DNA of 64,000 bases from Streptomyces sp. NBC_01591 (GCF_035918155.1 NZ_CP109327.1:4154001-4218000), one strand, 5' to 3'. Shown: positions 28,510 to 36,985, numbered from the stretch's first letter. A program made the numbers and translations. The notes: generated by a model from the letters alone, not told the origin.

Positions 28510-29363
28510 GAGAGCCGATCCTATTCACGAGTCGTCCCGTCCCCTCGACCGGTCGTGCTGCCGAGCAAGACGGGCAGTCACTGTCTTCCCCTCAGAGACC
28601 CGGCGGGTGACCGCGGTCGCTCTGGCGAGCCGGTTGGCCACGGGCCAGCCGGAGCCTCCGGCGAGGTCAATTACCTCCTCACGGGACACGCGAAAACCTC
28701 TGTTGGCCGGAGTAGACATTGAGTGGTGGCGTGGTTATGGTTTCTCTCGTACCCCAGAGAGACAGCAGGGCCTGGCAGAGAAGAACTGCCGGCAGTACAT
28801 GTAGTTGCAGGACGGTGCGGCAGTGGAGTTTCGAAGCCAGGGTTGTTGCAGGACGGCGACGGGACTGACGGCCGGACCGGGTGGCCCGCAGTGAGGGGCC
28901 GCCGGAGCGGGACCGCTGTCATGGAAGTTGCGGCACCCGTGAGTGCAGTTCGCAGTACCCAGCAGTGAAGTGACTGAGCGGTACCTCGGTGAAGGCGTCG
29001 GCTGCGGACGCGCGCACCGGGAAGTTCGGCAGTGGGGTTCCAAGCCAGAGCAGACGCAGGAAGGGCAACGGGGCTGGCTGCCGAAGAGCGGCGCTGTCAC
29101 AGGCCGCTGAGCAGTTCGCATCACCAGCAGTACGCAGTGCCCCATGGTAGGTAGTTGATCACCGAGGGAAGAACGGAGGAGCCCGCGCCATCAGGATCGC
29201 CCGGGCCGGAGCATTGAGCCCGGGTACCGCAGGACATCGATAGTGAGGTGGTCTCCGGTCAAGCAACCGCGATCCCCGCATTCCCGACAGCAGCCAGGTC
29301 GGGGCTGCGGACACAGAATGCCGGTGCAGTAACAGGGCCGGCAGGTGGTGTAGTAGTTCCTTC
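28510..29363. other. Long non-coding stretch upstream of the MerR gene
   Basis: No protein with family support is found on either strand. It holds a short TCTCTC/GAGAGA hairpin at 28743-28762 and a diverged direct repeat (28818-28972 and 29027-29139), then a terminator. It could encode an RNA or a long leader. Confidence 0.5.
28818..29139. repeat. Diverged direct repeat of about 115-155 bp
   Basis: Unit 1 (28818-28972) and unit 2 (29027-29139) share, in the same order, CGGCAGTGG-GTT, AAGCCAG, GCAGGA-GG, ACGGG-CTG, CGCTGTCA, GCAGTTCGCA and ACC-AGCAGT, with indels between. Open frames are not conserved between the copies, so the selection, if any, is on nucleic acid. Confidence 0.65.
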
Positions 29364-29395
29364 GGGGCCCTGGTGCCGTTCGGCACCAGGGCCCC
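29364..29395. terminator. Perfect hairpin just before the MerR gene
   Basis: GGGGCCCTGGTGCC (29364-29377), GTTC loop, exact complement (29382-29395), 28 bases before the GTG of the MerR gene. It ends any transcript from the non-coding stretch or acts as an attenuator. Confidence 0.8.
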
Positions 29396-29422
29396 TCCAT
29401 GCGTTCCACAAGAGAGGTGCAA

Positions 29423-29761
29423 GTGACAGCAGACGACTCGTACGGCCGTCTTGACGACGACGACTACCCCGCCTACACGATGGGCCGGGCCGCCGAGATG
29501 CTCGGCACCACCCAGGGCTTCCTCCGCGCCATCGGCGAAGCCCGCCTGATCACCCCCCTGCGCTCGGAGGGCGGACACCGCCGCTACTCCCGCTACCAAC
29601 TGCGCATCGCCGCCCGCGCCCGCGAACTGGTCGACCAGGGCACGTCCATCGAGGCCGCCTGTCGCATCGTCGTCCTGGAAGACCAGCTCGAAGAGGCGCA
29701 ACGCATCAACGCCGAGTACCGCCGCGCCGCCGAATCGGCAGAGCCGCCGACCGAGGACTGA
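29423..29761 (+). CDS. MerR-family transcriptional regulator
   Basis: 112 residues from GTG 29423 (GAGAGG upstream). The winged-helix part reads YTMGRAAEMLGTTQGFLRAI, GEARLITPLRSEGGHRRYS, RYQLRIAARARELVDQGTS, then a coiled-coil helix (VVLEDQLEEAQRINAEYRRA). It lacks cysteines for metal sensing. This small MerR type is often found just upstream of a cold-shock gene in Streptomyces, as here (copy 2 starts 240 bases later). Confidence 0.85.
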   Translation: MTADDSYGRLDDDDYPAYTMGRAAEMLGTTQGFLRAIGEARLITPLRSEGGHRRYSRYQLRIAARARELVDQGTSIEAACRIVVLEDQLEEAQRINAEYRRAAESAEPPTED

Positions 29762-29892
29762 GGCGGTGCGCGCCCGCCGGACACCACAGGACACCGGCGG
29801 GCACCGCGCACAGATGCAGGCGATTCCTCTGGTGACGGAGTGTGCGGACGTGTACCGTCCCGGTGAGTTGTCGTGGTTCGGAAGTTCCCTCT

Positions 29893-29913
29893 GCCCACCC
29901 CTTCGGTGTGGGC
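29893..29913 (+). terminator. Short hairpin before cold-shock gene 2
   Basis: GCCCAC (29893-29898) pairs with GTGGGC (29908-29913), followed by GTTTTGC. A weak intrinsic terminator of the MerR gene, or part of the cold-shock leader. Confidence 0.55.
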
Positions 29914-30003
29914 GTTTTGCTGTGCTGTGCCGCAGGAACCAGGGCGATCACCTCCGCCTTCCGCATGCAGCGGAAGACGTTAATCGACTGGAAGGCATGA
30001 GAC

Positions 30004-30207
30004 ATGGCTACAGGAACTGTGAAGTGGTTCAACGCGGAGAAGGGCTTCGGCTTCATCGCTCAGGACGGTGGCGGCCCGGACGTCTTCGCCCACTACTCGG
30101 CGATCAACTCCTCGGGCTTCCGTGAGCTCCAGGAGGGTCAGGTCGTGACGTTCGACGTCACCCAGGGCCAGAAGGGCCCCCAGGCGGAGAACATCAACCC
30201 GGCCTGA
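30004..30207 (+). CDS. Cold-shock protein (CspA family), copy 2
   Basis: 67 residues from ATG 30004. RNP1 KGFGFIAQ and RNP2 DVFAHY are present in [17 protein letters not shown]. Differences from copy 1 lie mainly in the middle ([17 protein letters not shown]). It follows the MerR gene on the same strand. An RNA chaperone in the cytoplasm. Confidence 0.96.
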   Translation: MATGTVKWFNAEKGFGFIAQDGGGPDVFAHYSAINSSGFRELQEGQVVTFDVTQGQKGPQAENINPA

Positions 30208-30309
30208 CCTTCCCACCCCTCCGGCGGAACCGGGATCCTCCTGGGTCCGGCCGCAGGCAGGCTATGGCGGCCCCGGACCGCCCCGGTCCGGGGCTCGCTC
30301 ACGCAATCG

Positions 30310-30725
30310 CCCGACCACTTCGCGACCGCGCAGATGATGCGGCTGGACACGAACACCGGCCGCCTCCAGTGGGTCAACGCCGGGCACCCGCCCCCATGCT
30401 GATTCGCCGGCACCGCGTCGTAGGCCGCCTGGACAGCCCCACGACCCTGCCCGTCGCCTTCGGAGGAGCACAGCCGCAGGTCAGCGAAGTGACGCTCGAA
30501 CCGGGGGATCGCGTCCTCTGCTTCACCGACGGGCTGATCGAGGAACACGAGAGCGGACAGGAAGAGTTCGGCGAGGACCAGCTGATCGACTGGGTGAACC
30601 AACTGGAGAAGGCGGAACGGCAGGTCCGCTCGGTGGCACGGGACCTCTCCCACACCCTCAAGCGGGCACGCGGCGAAGCTACTTCGGACGACGCCACGCT
30701 CGTCCTGGTCGAGTGGCGAGGATGA
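30310..30725 (+). pseudogene. SpoIIE/PP2C phosphatase, C-terminal remnant with frameshift
   Basis: A first piece (DHFATAQMMRLDTNTGRLQW, VNAGHPPP) runs into a stop; the rest continues in another frame from about 30400 (LIRRHRVVGRLDSPTTLPVA, GDRVLCFTDGLIEEHESGQE, SDDATLVLVEWRG). The intact relative is at 59229-60470, where the same segment reads DHFVTAQMMRLNTATGRLQW. The whole N-terminal half, with the GAF region and the metal-binding aspartates, is gone. It begins right after cold-shock gene 2. Confidence 0.85.
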
Positions 30726-30737
30726 CGGAGGGACGTG

Positions 30738-31233
30738 TCACGCCGACTCCTGGCGGTGGGTCACCCGCTCGGAAAGCGTGGCGACGAGGATCTCGGCGGC
30801 CCGGGTGACGTTACCGGCGTCGACCGCACGGGCCATGGCGTCACGTGCCGCGTCGGGTGTCGTGTCCGGGGGCACCACCAGGAGGGCGAAGTGGTCGTTG
30901 TCGCCACGGGTGATGAGGACGGTGTCGTCGCCGACGGGGGAAGGAGTCGAGGTGCACGACCCGGTCGTCGACAACGACACGAGTCGGGACCTCCTCCCAG
31001 GCGTCCGTGTCCAGGCCGACCCGCGTGACGGGGCCGAGGTGCGTGGTGAGCGCCTGGATCGGGGCGGGCAGCTCGGCCGCAACGTCCCGGGAGCGGGGCC
31101 ACCACGCGCCGTCGAGGACGCCCTCGCGGGAGTGCGTCGTCCGCAGCCGGTGCAGGGCCGTGCCGGGATTCACCACTCGGTGGATCTCGTCCGGAAGGAG
31201 CTTCCGAGGGGTGGGGGTGTCAGATTCGGCCAT
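30738..31233 (-). pseudogene. DUF5994 family protein, frameshifted
   Basis: From ATG 31233 the frame reads MAESDTPTPRKLLPDEIHRV, GVLDGAWWPRSRDVAAELPA and VHLDSFP, then shifts at a run of five C (about 30940) into PVGDDTVLITRGDNDHFALL, VVPPDTTPDAARDAMARAV and ends at 30738. Both halves match DUF5994, which is intact at 31510-32085. A single added or lost base explains the break. It converges on the PP2C remnant. Confidence 0.82.
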
Positions 31234-31509
31234 GGCGGTCCGCCTGCCTGCGCGGGGCCGCGACACCTCATGGCCGGCGAGATACCGCCGCGCTAATACC
31301 GTACTCCGCGTACCTGTGGTCATGCCCACGAGCATCAGCCGGGCGGTGTTCCCGGTCGGAAAACACCTGGCCAGAACGGCTCGCCCGACCGCGGCGCGGA
31401 GTACGCTGAAGATACCGGGAGTAACTCGAACACCCGCTCCGCGGACGTCGTTTCCGGCGATCAAGACACTGGGCCGCCCTGCAGGACGGCCCGGAGACGG
31501 GTCCGCATC

Positions 31510-32085
31510 ATGACCACGACCGTCGAACGCGGAGTGGCACGGGCGCTAGCTCCCGCGCTCCCGACGCGCATTTCCCTCACGCCGAAGACCACCCTCGCCG
31601 GCCAGTTGGACGGTGCCTGGTGGCCCTACTCGCAGGACCTGTTCACCGAGCTTCCGTCCCTGGTCGAAGCGCTGGATGGGCGCTGGGGACGCATCACGCG
31701 TGCCATGGTGAATCCCACCCGCTGGCCCGTCGTCCCGCACAAGGTTCCTGTCACCGGGCACATCGTGCACGTGGGCTGGTTCACCGAACAGGATCCCGAC
31801 AAGGTGATCCTGCTCTCCCGCACCGCAGGCCGCTGCGACCTGCTGGTGATCCCGCCCGAGACCGAGCCCGCCGCAGCCGCCCGGCTGATGACCGCCGCTG
31901 CCGTCCCCGGCAGCGTCCTCACCGCCGGTGTGTTGATGTCCGAAGAAGCCGCGACCGGCCGCCGTATGCGGGACGCCCGAAGCAGCCAGGAAGTCTGGGA
32001 GACCGATGGCGGGTCCGCCCTGCCGCCCCTCCGTCACAGGTGTCCCGGCGCGGAGCAGCCCCTGCCGGGGAACACGCGGAGATGA
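31510..32085 (+). CDS. DUF5994 family protein
   Basis: 191 residues from ATG 31510. Hallmarks: GQLDGAWWPYSQDLFTELPS, TGHIVHVGWFTEQDPDKVIL, LLSRTAGRCDLLVIPPETEP and AAARLMTAAAVPGSVLTAG. DUF5994 proteins are common in Streptomyces; no function is known. It is divergent from the frameshifted copy at 30738-31233. The C-terminal 40 residues (SSQEVWETDGGSALPPLRHR) are not part of the domain. A small membrane protein gene starts five bases after its stop. Confidence 0.8.
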   Translation: MTTTVERGVARALAPALPTRISLTPKTTLAGQLDGAWWPYSQDLFTELPSLVEALDGRWGRITRAMVNPTRWPVVPHKVPVTGHIVHVGWFTEQDPDKVILLSRTAGRCDLLVIPPETEPAAAARLMTAAAVPGSVLTAGVLMSEEAATGRRMRDARSSQEVWETDGGSALPPLRHRCPGAEQPLPGNTRR

Positions 32086-32089
32086 CGAC

Positions 32090-32305
32090 ATGGAGACCCT
32101 GATCACGCTCGCGGCAGGCGCCCTCCTGATCGCGCTCGGCATGCGCCTGATCCACCGGCTCAACGAACAGCACGACGCACGCATCGCGGTCTACCACTTC
32201 AGCGATCCCTTCCCGGCCATCAGCCGGCCACCCGGCCACGACCACGGCCACCACAGCTCGACAGGGCAAGCCTCCAGCCGCAGGCTCACGGGCATCTGGC
32301 TCTGA
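32090..32305 (+). CDS. Small single-span membrane protein
   Basis: 71 residues from ATG 32090, with GCGGAGATGAC upstream. METLITLAAGALLIALGMRL forms one transmembrane helix, followed by HRLNEQHDARIAVYHFSDPF and a His-rich stretch (PPGHDHGHHSS). No family recognised. It starts just after the DUF5994 gene and is probably cotranscribed with it; the His cluster could bind metal. Confidence 0.6.
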   Translation: METLITLAAGALLIALGMRLIHRLNEQHDARIAVYHFSDPFPAISRPPGHDHGHHSSTGQASSRRLTGIWL

Positions 32306-32406
32306 CCTCAGACCACTCCCCCGACCGAAGGCCGCGGGTGGGGCACCCGGCACCCGGGACACCCACCCGTCGGCCTCTCACTTCGCCCCGAAGGGAGCAC
32401 ACCGTC

Positions 32407-32673
32407 TTGTACGCCGTCGAGAACGAGGCCCTGCCGCAGGCAGGACACGCCGAGATCCGGATCGTCGCCGCAACTCCCGAAGCCGCCCGCGCGGTCGCCG
32501 AAGTAATCCGCCGCTGCTTCGCCGGAACGGAACAGCGCAGCTACCCCGCCCCCGAAGGCGGCACCCGGCTCCACCTCACCGTGGACACCGAATCCGCCGC
32601 AGGCCCCGCCCGCTCCTGGCTCACCACCAGCAGACCGTCCGCGCACACCAGCGCCCAGGGCGACGAAGTCTGA
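32407..32673 (+). CDS. Small hypothetical protein
   Basis: 88 residues from TTG 32407 with GAAGGGAG upstream; the longer frame has no ribosome site. It reads AEIRIVAATPEAARAVAEVI, RRCFAGTEQRSYPAPEGGTR and LHLTVDTESA, an alpha/beta pattern like many small Streptomyces proteins. No function recognised. Sits between the membrane protein and winged-helix genes on the same strand. Confidence 0.55.
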   Translation: MYAVENEALPQAGHAEIRIVAATPEAARAVAEVIRRCFAGTEQRSYPAPEGGTRLHLTVDTESAAGPARSWLTTSRPSAHTSAQGDEV

Positions 32674-32711
32674 GGAGCATCGGACCTTCACGTGCACGAA
32701 AGGACTCGATC

Positions 32712-32981
32712 ATGGCGACCCTCCGCGAGCGGCAGGTCTACCGCGAGCGCGTCCTGACCGCCCTCTACGAAGCCACCGAAGGCAACCGTCTCCTCGGAGT
32801 TCTTGGGCGGAAGCTGCGGAACGACCTGCGCATCCCGGAGGAAGACCTGGCCGCCGCCTGCACCTACCTCGCCGGCGAGGGCCTGATCACTGTCGACTGG
32901 GAACCGGGCAACACACCCGCGATGGTCTCCCTGACCCACCAGGGAATCCGCCGCATGGAGGCCGAAGAAGAACGCGACTGA
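32712..32981 (+). CDS. Small winged-helix-like protein
   Basis: 89 residues from ATG 32712. Two helices (ERQVYRERVLTALYEATEGN, LGRKLRNDLRIPEEDLAAAC) are followed by TYLAGEGLITVDWEPGNTPA and VSLTHQGIRRMEAE, the layout of a winged helix with its beta hairpin. It resembles small DNA-binding proteins of the PadR/ArsR type without matching one. Last gene of a four-gene rightward run starting at the DUF5994 gene. Confidence 0.65.
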   Translation: MATLRERQVYRERVLTALYEATEGNRLLGVLGRKLRNDLRIPEEDLAAACTYLAGEGLITVDWEPGNTPAMVSLTHQGIRRMEAEEERD

Positions 32982-33558
32982 GCCGGACTGTCCGAGGGCC
33001 GGCCCGTCCACCGCTCGGCCCGGCACGCACGGCCTGCACGGCCCCATTTGCGCACAGGAACGAGGGGGACGGGGTTGCCCGATGGCCCGCTCTCCCCTCC
33101 CGGCCTATCCGGCCCGCAGTCGTACAATTGAATCTGGATCGAGCACTCTCACGTGTGACGATCCGGAAGGGGCGGCCCCGGCGGAGTGAATGCGCTGGGG
33201 CCGTTGCGACGACGGCCGCCATAAGGCCCACGCGCCCGACGTCATGTCGCCGCCTCACAGCCGGCGGATCGGTCCTCCGGGGCGAAGGCGTCCAGGAGCC
33301 CCGGGGCCAGGAGGTGGGCACGGTTCGGACGCCCCTCTCCCGGAGGCCGGCCGACCTGGCCCACATCGATGCGGACCCCGCCGGCCGCGTCCTGTGCGGC
33401 GGTCCCGTACGCGTAGACGTGCACGTCGGCAGCGGCGCAGAGTGTTCCGTTCAGATGGTGTTGCCCTGCCGGACTGCAGCCCAGAACTGGTTCGTGCACT
33501 TCCGGCACGGACGGCCCTGACAATCGGAGCGGGCTTCCGCTACGAGGTCGCGCAGGGC
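32982..33558. other. Intergenic stretch without a supported gene
   Basis: Open frames occur on both strands between 33128 and 33523 but show no family pattern, and neither has a good ribosome site. Probably decayed sequence. Confidence 0.45.
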
Positions 33559-34689
33559 TCAGTCTGTCCCTCGGCCCCCCAGCGCGTGCTGCTGGGTCAG
33601 CCGTGAAATGTCCTTCGCGGTGACGATCCCCACCAGATGGTGCCCGTCCACGACGAGAATGCGCATGCCAGTACCCGGGCGGAGCTTGTCGAGAGCCTCA
33701 CTCAGAAGATCACTCGGGGCGGCAACCGCGCACTGTGACAGCGGGATCGCCACCTCGTGCACGCGCAACGCCTCCCGGCGCGCTCCCGGTATCCGGGCAA
33801 GCTTGCGTATCTGAACGATCCCGCTGGGACGGCCTTCGAAATCGAGCAGCGGCACGGCGGAATGGCGGGAGCTCACTGCCACCTCGTCGATGAAATGCCG
33901 GATGGTCAGCCAGTCGGCGCCGGTGGTCACCGGGCTGGACATGGCATCGGCGACCTTGATGCCCCGCAGTGCTGTGTGGATCACGGCGCGCTGCCGTTCG
34001 GCGCCGGCGACGACCGTGATGAAGAGACCGACGAAGACGAGCCACAGCCCGCCCGGCGCCCCGCGCAGGAAGGAGATCCAGCCGAAGGCCATCAGCAGCC
34101 CGCCCACGACCTGACCGCTTCGGGAGGCCGCCCGATCCGCACGTTCCCGGTCTCCGGTACGCCACCACAACAGCGCCTGCACCACCCTTCCGCCGTCGAG
34201 CGGCGCAGCGGGAAGGAGGTTGAATGCGCCCAGGAACAGGTTCGCCCAGCCGAGCCACACGAGAACGGCGGCGGGCACCGCCCAGCCGGACATCGCGTGC
34301 AGCCCGATTCCCGCTCCGAGCGCGGCGCTTCCGATGGCCAGGCTGGTGAGCGGCCCGCTGATCGCCACTGCGAAAGCCACCGCGGCCGTCGGCGGTCGCC
34401 CCATCCGGGTCACCCCGCCCAGCGCCCACAGCGTCACATCCTGTACCGCGATCTTCTTCCTGCGGGCAATCGCAGCGTGTGCCGTCTCGTGGAGCAGGAG
34501 GCTGCCCATGAGCAGCACGGCCCCCACGGCACTGGCGAAGGTGTACACCGCATCCGAGCGCCCTGGAGTCCATGCGGGGAGGGTCTGGCGGCCAAGACCG
34601 TACGCGAACAGGACCACCAGCAGCGGCACGCTCCAGTGCATCCGCAGTGGTACCCCGACAACTTGTCCGACACGGACCGAGCCGTTCAT
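33559..34689 (-). CDS. Site-2 protease family membrane metalloprotease with CBS domains
   Basis: 376 residues from ATG 34689 (MNGSVRVGQVVGVPLRMHWS); the longer upstream frame crosses an attachment core and is not real. The zinc motif H67-E-T-A-H71 lies in a membrane helix and the second ligand is in NLLPAAPLDGGRVV (Asp165). About six helices are followed by two CBS units (residues about 240-370: VADAMSSPVTTGADWLTIRH, RPGTGMRILVVDGHHLVGIV). These Rip/SpoIVFB-like proteases cut proteins inside the membrane, with the CBS part perhaps sensing adenylate levels. It points away from att copy 2, being the last intact gene of the first island. Confidence 0.9.
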   Translation of the reverse strand: MNGSVRVGQVVGVPLRMHWSVPLLVVLFAYGLGRQTLPAWTPGRSDAVYTFASAVGAVLLMGSLLLHETAHAAIARRKKIAVQDVTLWALGGVTRMGRPPTAAVAFAVAISGPLTSLAIGSAALGAGIGLHAMSGWAVPAAVLVWLGWANLFLGAFNLLPAAPLDGGRVVQALLWWRTGDRERADRAASRSGQVVGGLLMAFGWISFLRGAPGGLWLVFVGLFITVVAGAERQRAVIHTALRGIKVADAMSSPVTTGADWLTIRHFIDEVAVSSRHSAVPLLDFEGRPSGIVQIRKLARIPGARREALRVHEVAIPLSQCAVAAPSDLLSEALDKLRPGTGMRILVVDGHHLVGIVTAKDISRLTQQHALGGRGTD

Positions 34690-34976
34690 CGTCGTCTCCC
34701 GCCGGCTCGGCACCCGGTCCACCGGACAGGACTTTGCGACCCGACTCCATGGACCGACCAGCACGGCGCCTACCCACAATTGTCGCTCTCGGAATCTCCC
34801 GCAGTCACCCAGGGCCCGGGACGAGCTTGCTGACCGGCGAACTACCCGAAGAGCCCGCCCGCCCACGTAGGGGAAAAAGCGGTCACCACAGGGCACCGTC
34901 CGGCCGTCGGCCAGCAACACACCTGTGCAGCGTTTCCGCTGCTCAGGAACATGTCTGGCGATCACGTGCTGGTTGA

Positions 34977-35020
34977 TTCCCAAGCTCAGAGCGCGAGTTC
35001 GATTCTCGTCACCCGCTCCA
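34977..35020. other. Attachment core, copy 2 (tRNA-Gly 3' end)
   Basis: Exact 44-base copy of the tRNA-Gly 3' half. The acceptor 5' half is missing, so it is not a tRNA gene. AGCGGTCA, the end of the right-arm motif, lies at 34878-34885, 91 bases before. The left-arm motif seen after copies 1 and 3 is not found after this copy. Confidence 0.9.
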
Positions 35021-35169
35021 TGAAAGAGCTCCAGGCCAACGGCCCGGTGCTTTTCTGTTGGCAGCTTCGCCCCGGGCGGGGTGGCGCCGGTGGGGCCCGT
35101 CTCCTGCTCGCAGGAGTGTTGTATACGGATCAAGCAGCTCGCTGTCGGCTCTTCCTGGATAATCGACGT

Positions 35170-35517
35170 ATGGCATCACAGCCCGGTCTTTCCGATCTCC
35201 GTCGTGCGAAGTTCGCCCGGCGCCTACCCGCAGCGCTCTCCGAGCTTGCCGGCCCCGAACACGGCGCAGTGAGTCTGCCGCTCCACCTTGCATGGTCGGG
35301 GCTGACCACGTTCGACCTCGACCGTCCTCGGCTGCGGATGAGCTACTACCGCATCGTCCTGGCCGAGGGCCAGCACGACGACCTGGTCCAATACCTCAAC
35401 CGGGACCTTCTCGTCGGCCTGTGGCCCGCACTGCGCACACTGGTCAGCCGTGATGTCCGTGAGGTCTGGGAGAGCGCCTTCGGCGAGCTGGCTCACAGCA
35501 CTCAGGCCGCTGCGTGA
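35170..35517 (+). CDS. Partner protein of the AbiEii-type nucleotidyltransferase
   Basis: 115 residues from ATG 35170. It reads RRAKFARRLPAALSELAGPE, GAVSLPLHLAWSGLTTFDLD, MSYYRIVLAEGQHDDLVQYL and LVGLWPALRTLVSRDVREVW. It is too short for the standard AbiEi antitoxin and lacks its winged-helix start. Such pairs recur in Streptomyces, so it is likely the matching antitoxin, but this is inferred. Stop overlaps the next start by four bases (GTGA). Confidence 0.65.
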   Translation: MASQPGLSDLRRAKFARRLPAALSELAGPEHGAVSLPLHLAWSGLTTFDLDRPRLRMSYYRIVLAEGQHDDLVQYLNRDLLVGLWPALRTLVSRDVREVWESAFGELAHSTQAAA

Positions 35518-36185
35518 ATCTCACGGACCTGCACCGCCGCTTGCTTGCAGACGTGCTCGCTGTGGGCGGCACTTACCCCCTCGCGCTCACCGGCGGCTAT
35601 GCGGTCCAGGCACACGGCTTGGTCGACCGGCTCAGCCAGGACCTCGATGTCGCAACCGAGAACCCAGATCGTATGGAGGACATCGCTACCGTCGTACGTA
35701 CCGGACTGGAGCAGCGCGGATGGCGCGTAAGAGCCCTGGAAACAGACCCGCTGTCCGCACGTCTGATCGTCACCGATCCTGCCAGCCGTGAAGAGTGCGA
35801 GGTCGACATCCTCAAGGAAGCACTCTGGCGACCACCCGTACACACCGAGCACGGCTTGGTGCTGTCCCTCGAAGATGTCGTCGGCACCAAGGTCCGCGCC
35901 TTGGCCGACCGTGGACTCGCCAGGGATCTGATCGATGTACAGGCCGCCACGGACCGCTGGAACCCCGTCGAACTCGAAGAGCTCGGCCGGCGCCATGCCC
36001 GCGACTCCTTCGACCTCAGCGAGCTTCAAGCTCGGCTGGGCGGAGCCGACTGGATCGACGACACGGAATTCGCCGCCTACGGACTCGACGAGCAAGCGAT
36101 CACCGGGCTGCGGCAGTGGGCACAGACATGGGCCGACGACATCGGGGAACGGCTCCAGGAGCTGGAGACTCCGCACGAGGACTGA
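35514..36185 (+). CDS. AbiEii/AbiGii-type nucleotidyltransferase toxin
   Basis: 223 residues from GTG 35514. The nucleotidyltransferase motif is complete: LTGGYAVQAHGLVDRLSQDL-DVAT, with G-G and D-x-D in the usual order, then EECEVDILKEALWRPPV and LVLSLEDVVGTKVRALADRG with LARDLIDVQAA. AbiEii toxins modify tRNA or other targets with a nucleotide and arrest growth, in phage defence (type IV toxin-antitoxin). Directly coupled to the 115-residue protein before it. It is the first operon after att copy 2. Confidence 0.82.
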   Translation: MNLTDLHRRLLADVLAVGGTYPLALTGGYAVQAHGLVDRLSQDLDVATENPDRMEDIATVVRTGLEQRGWRVRALETDPLSARLIVTDPASREECEVDILKEALWRPPVHTEHGLVLSLEDVVGTKVRALADRGLARDLIDVQAATDRWNPVELEELGRRHARDSFDLSELQARLGGADWIDDTEFAAYGLDEQAITGLRQWAQTWADDIGERLQELETPHED

Positions 36186-36190
36186 CGCCC

Positions 36191-36490
36191 TCACGGATAC
36201 CGACCACTCGACAGGAATACTTCGCGGCAGTTGCCCGCCCCTCGGCCGCCGTGCCCCATCCGTGCCCTTCGGAGCGGACAACAGCGGTCAAGCACGGCCA
36301 CCAGAACCCACACCATCCCCACTTCTGAGCACCAAACAAGCAGGTCAGCAACCTGCCCACTGAGCAAGCGCCGTGGCTGGATGCTCCACAGACGAGCCGC
36401 GGTCCCATCGTCACGGGCGGCGGCTTCGAACATGCGGGTCAGGGCGCCGCCGACACGTGGTTCTGCGAGGGTGCAGGGATGCGTGGGCAC
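36191..36490 (-). pseudogene. Possible N-terminal fragment of an O-methyltransferase
   Basis: GTG 36490 has GAAGGAG eight bases upstream. The first 35 residues (VPTHPCTLAEPRVGGALTRM, FEAAARDDGTAARLW) look like the helix that opens small class I O-methyltransferases in Streptomyces; the remaining sequence does not fit and no AdoMet motif is present. Too short to be active. Confidence 0.35.
36243..36297. repeat. Dispersed arm-type motif, copy without a core
   Basis: CGTGCCCCATCCGTGCCC followed after a short gap by AACAGCGGTCA. Nearly identical to 58988-59031 and similar to 39320-39359 and 42431-42472. No attachment core follows at the expected distance. Confidence 0.55.
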
Positions 36491-36512
36491 GGTGCTGGCT
36501 CCTTCGGGCGGT

Positions 36513-36903
36513 GCTATAGGTGGGAGCACCTGCATCAATGTCCGCGAGCAAGGACGGCCCGGTGGGCTCCCAGGAGAGAAGCTGCCTAGTCACGTTGCTG
36601 GACGCAGTCATGGCGGAGGCGAAGAAGCTGCCGACCAAGCCGAAATGGGCTCCGGCGTCCTGTGGGGCGACGAAGTCGACCGGCAGGCCGAGGCTGCGGG
36701 ACCGCGTCCGCCTGGGCGGCGCCTCGCCGCAGCGAGGCGGGATCGTCCAGGTCACCGCGGACGACGCCGGCGCCCTTGGCCGCGAGAGCCTGCTCGGCCT
36801 GGTCGGATCGGGCCAGGCCGGTGGCCCGGTGGCCCGCCGAGATGAGTTCGTCGACAACGGCGGATCCGATCCGACCGGTCGCTCCAGCGACAAATGCACG
36901 CAT
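36513..36903 (-). pseudogene. NAD-dependent epimerase/SDR gene with internal deletion
   Basis: The start MRAFVAGATGRIGSAVVDEL and LARSDQAEQALAAKGAGVVR (from ATG 36903) is an extended SDR Rossmann fold with T-G-A-T-G-R-I-G-like motif. After about 66 residues the frame shifts and the sequence resumes with the C-terminal end of the same family: [40 protein letters not shown]. The middle (catalytic Y-x-x-x-K part) is deleted. It lies next to the MFS/TetR pair, a common TetR-MFS-SDR grouping. Confidence 0.7.
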
Positions 36904-36985
36904 GAGCTTGTCCTCCTTCGCGCTGGTGGTGAGCGTGCCCTGATCACGAGGCCAGCGCCGAGTCAGGTGGCGTGAGGCCCCTCTG

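Noticed and set aside
33128..33523. Possible genes on both strands before the site-2 protease
   Set aside because: Neither translation shows a family pattern and neither has a convincing ribosome site.
34977..35020. Extra tRNA-Gly genes at the core copies
   Set aside because: Only the 3' half is present at 34977, 39449 and 44501; the 5' acceptor strand and D arm are missing.
34690..35133. N-terminal extension of the site-2 protease across att copy 2 (contains GDENRTRALSLG)
   Set aside because: That peptide is the well-known antisense translation of a tRNA 3' end; the true start is ATG 34689.
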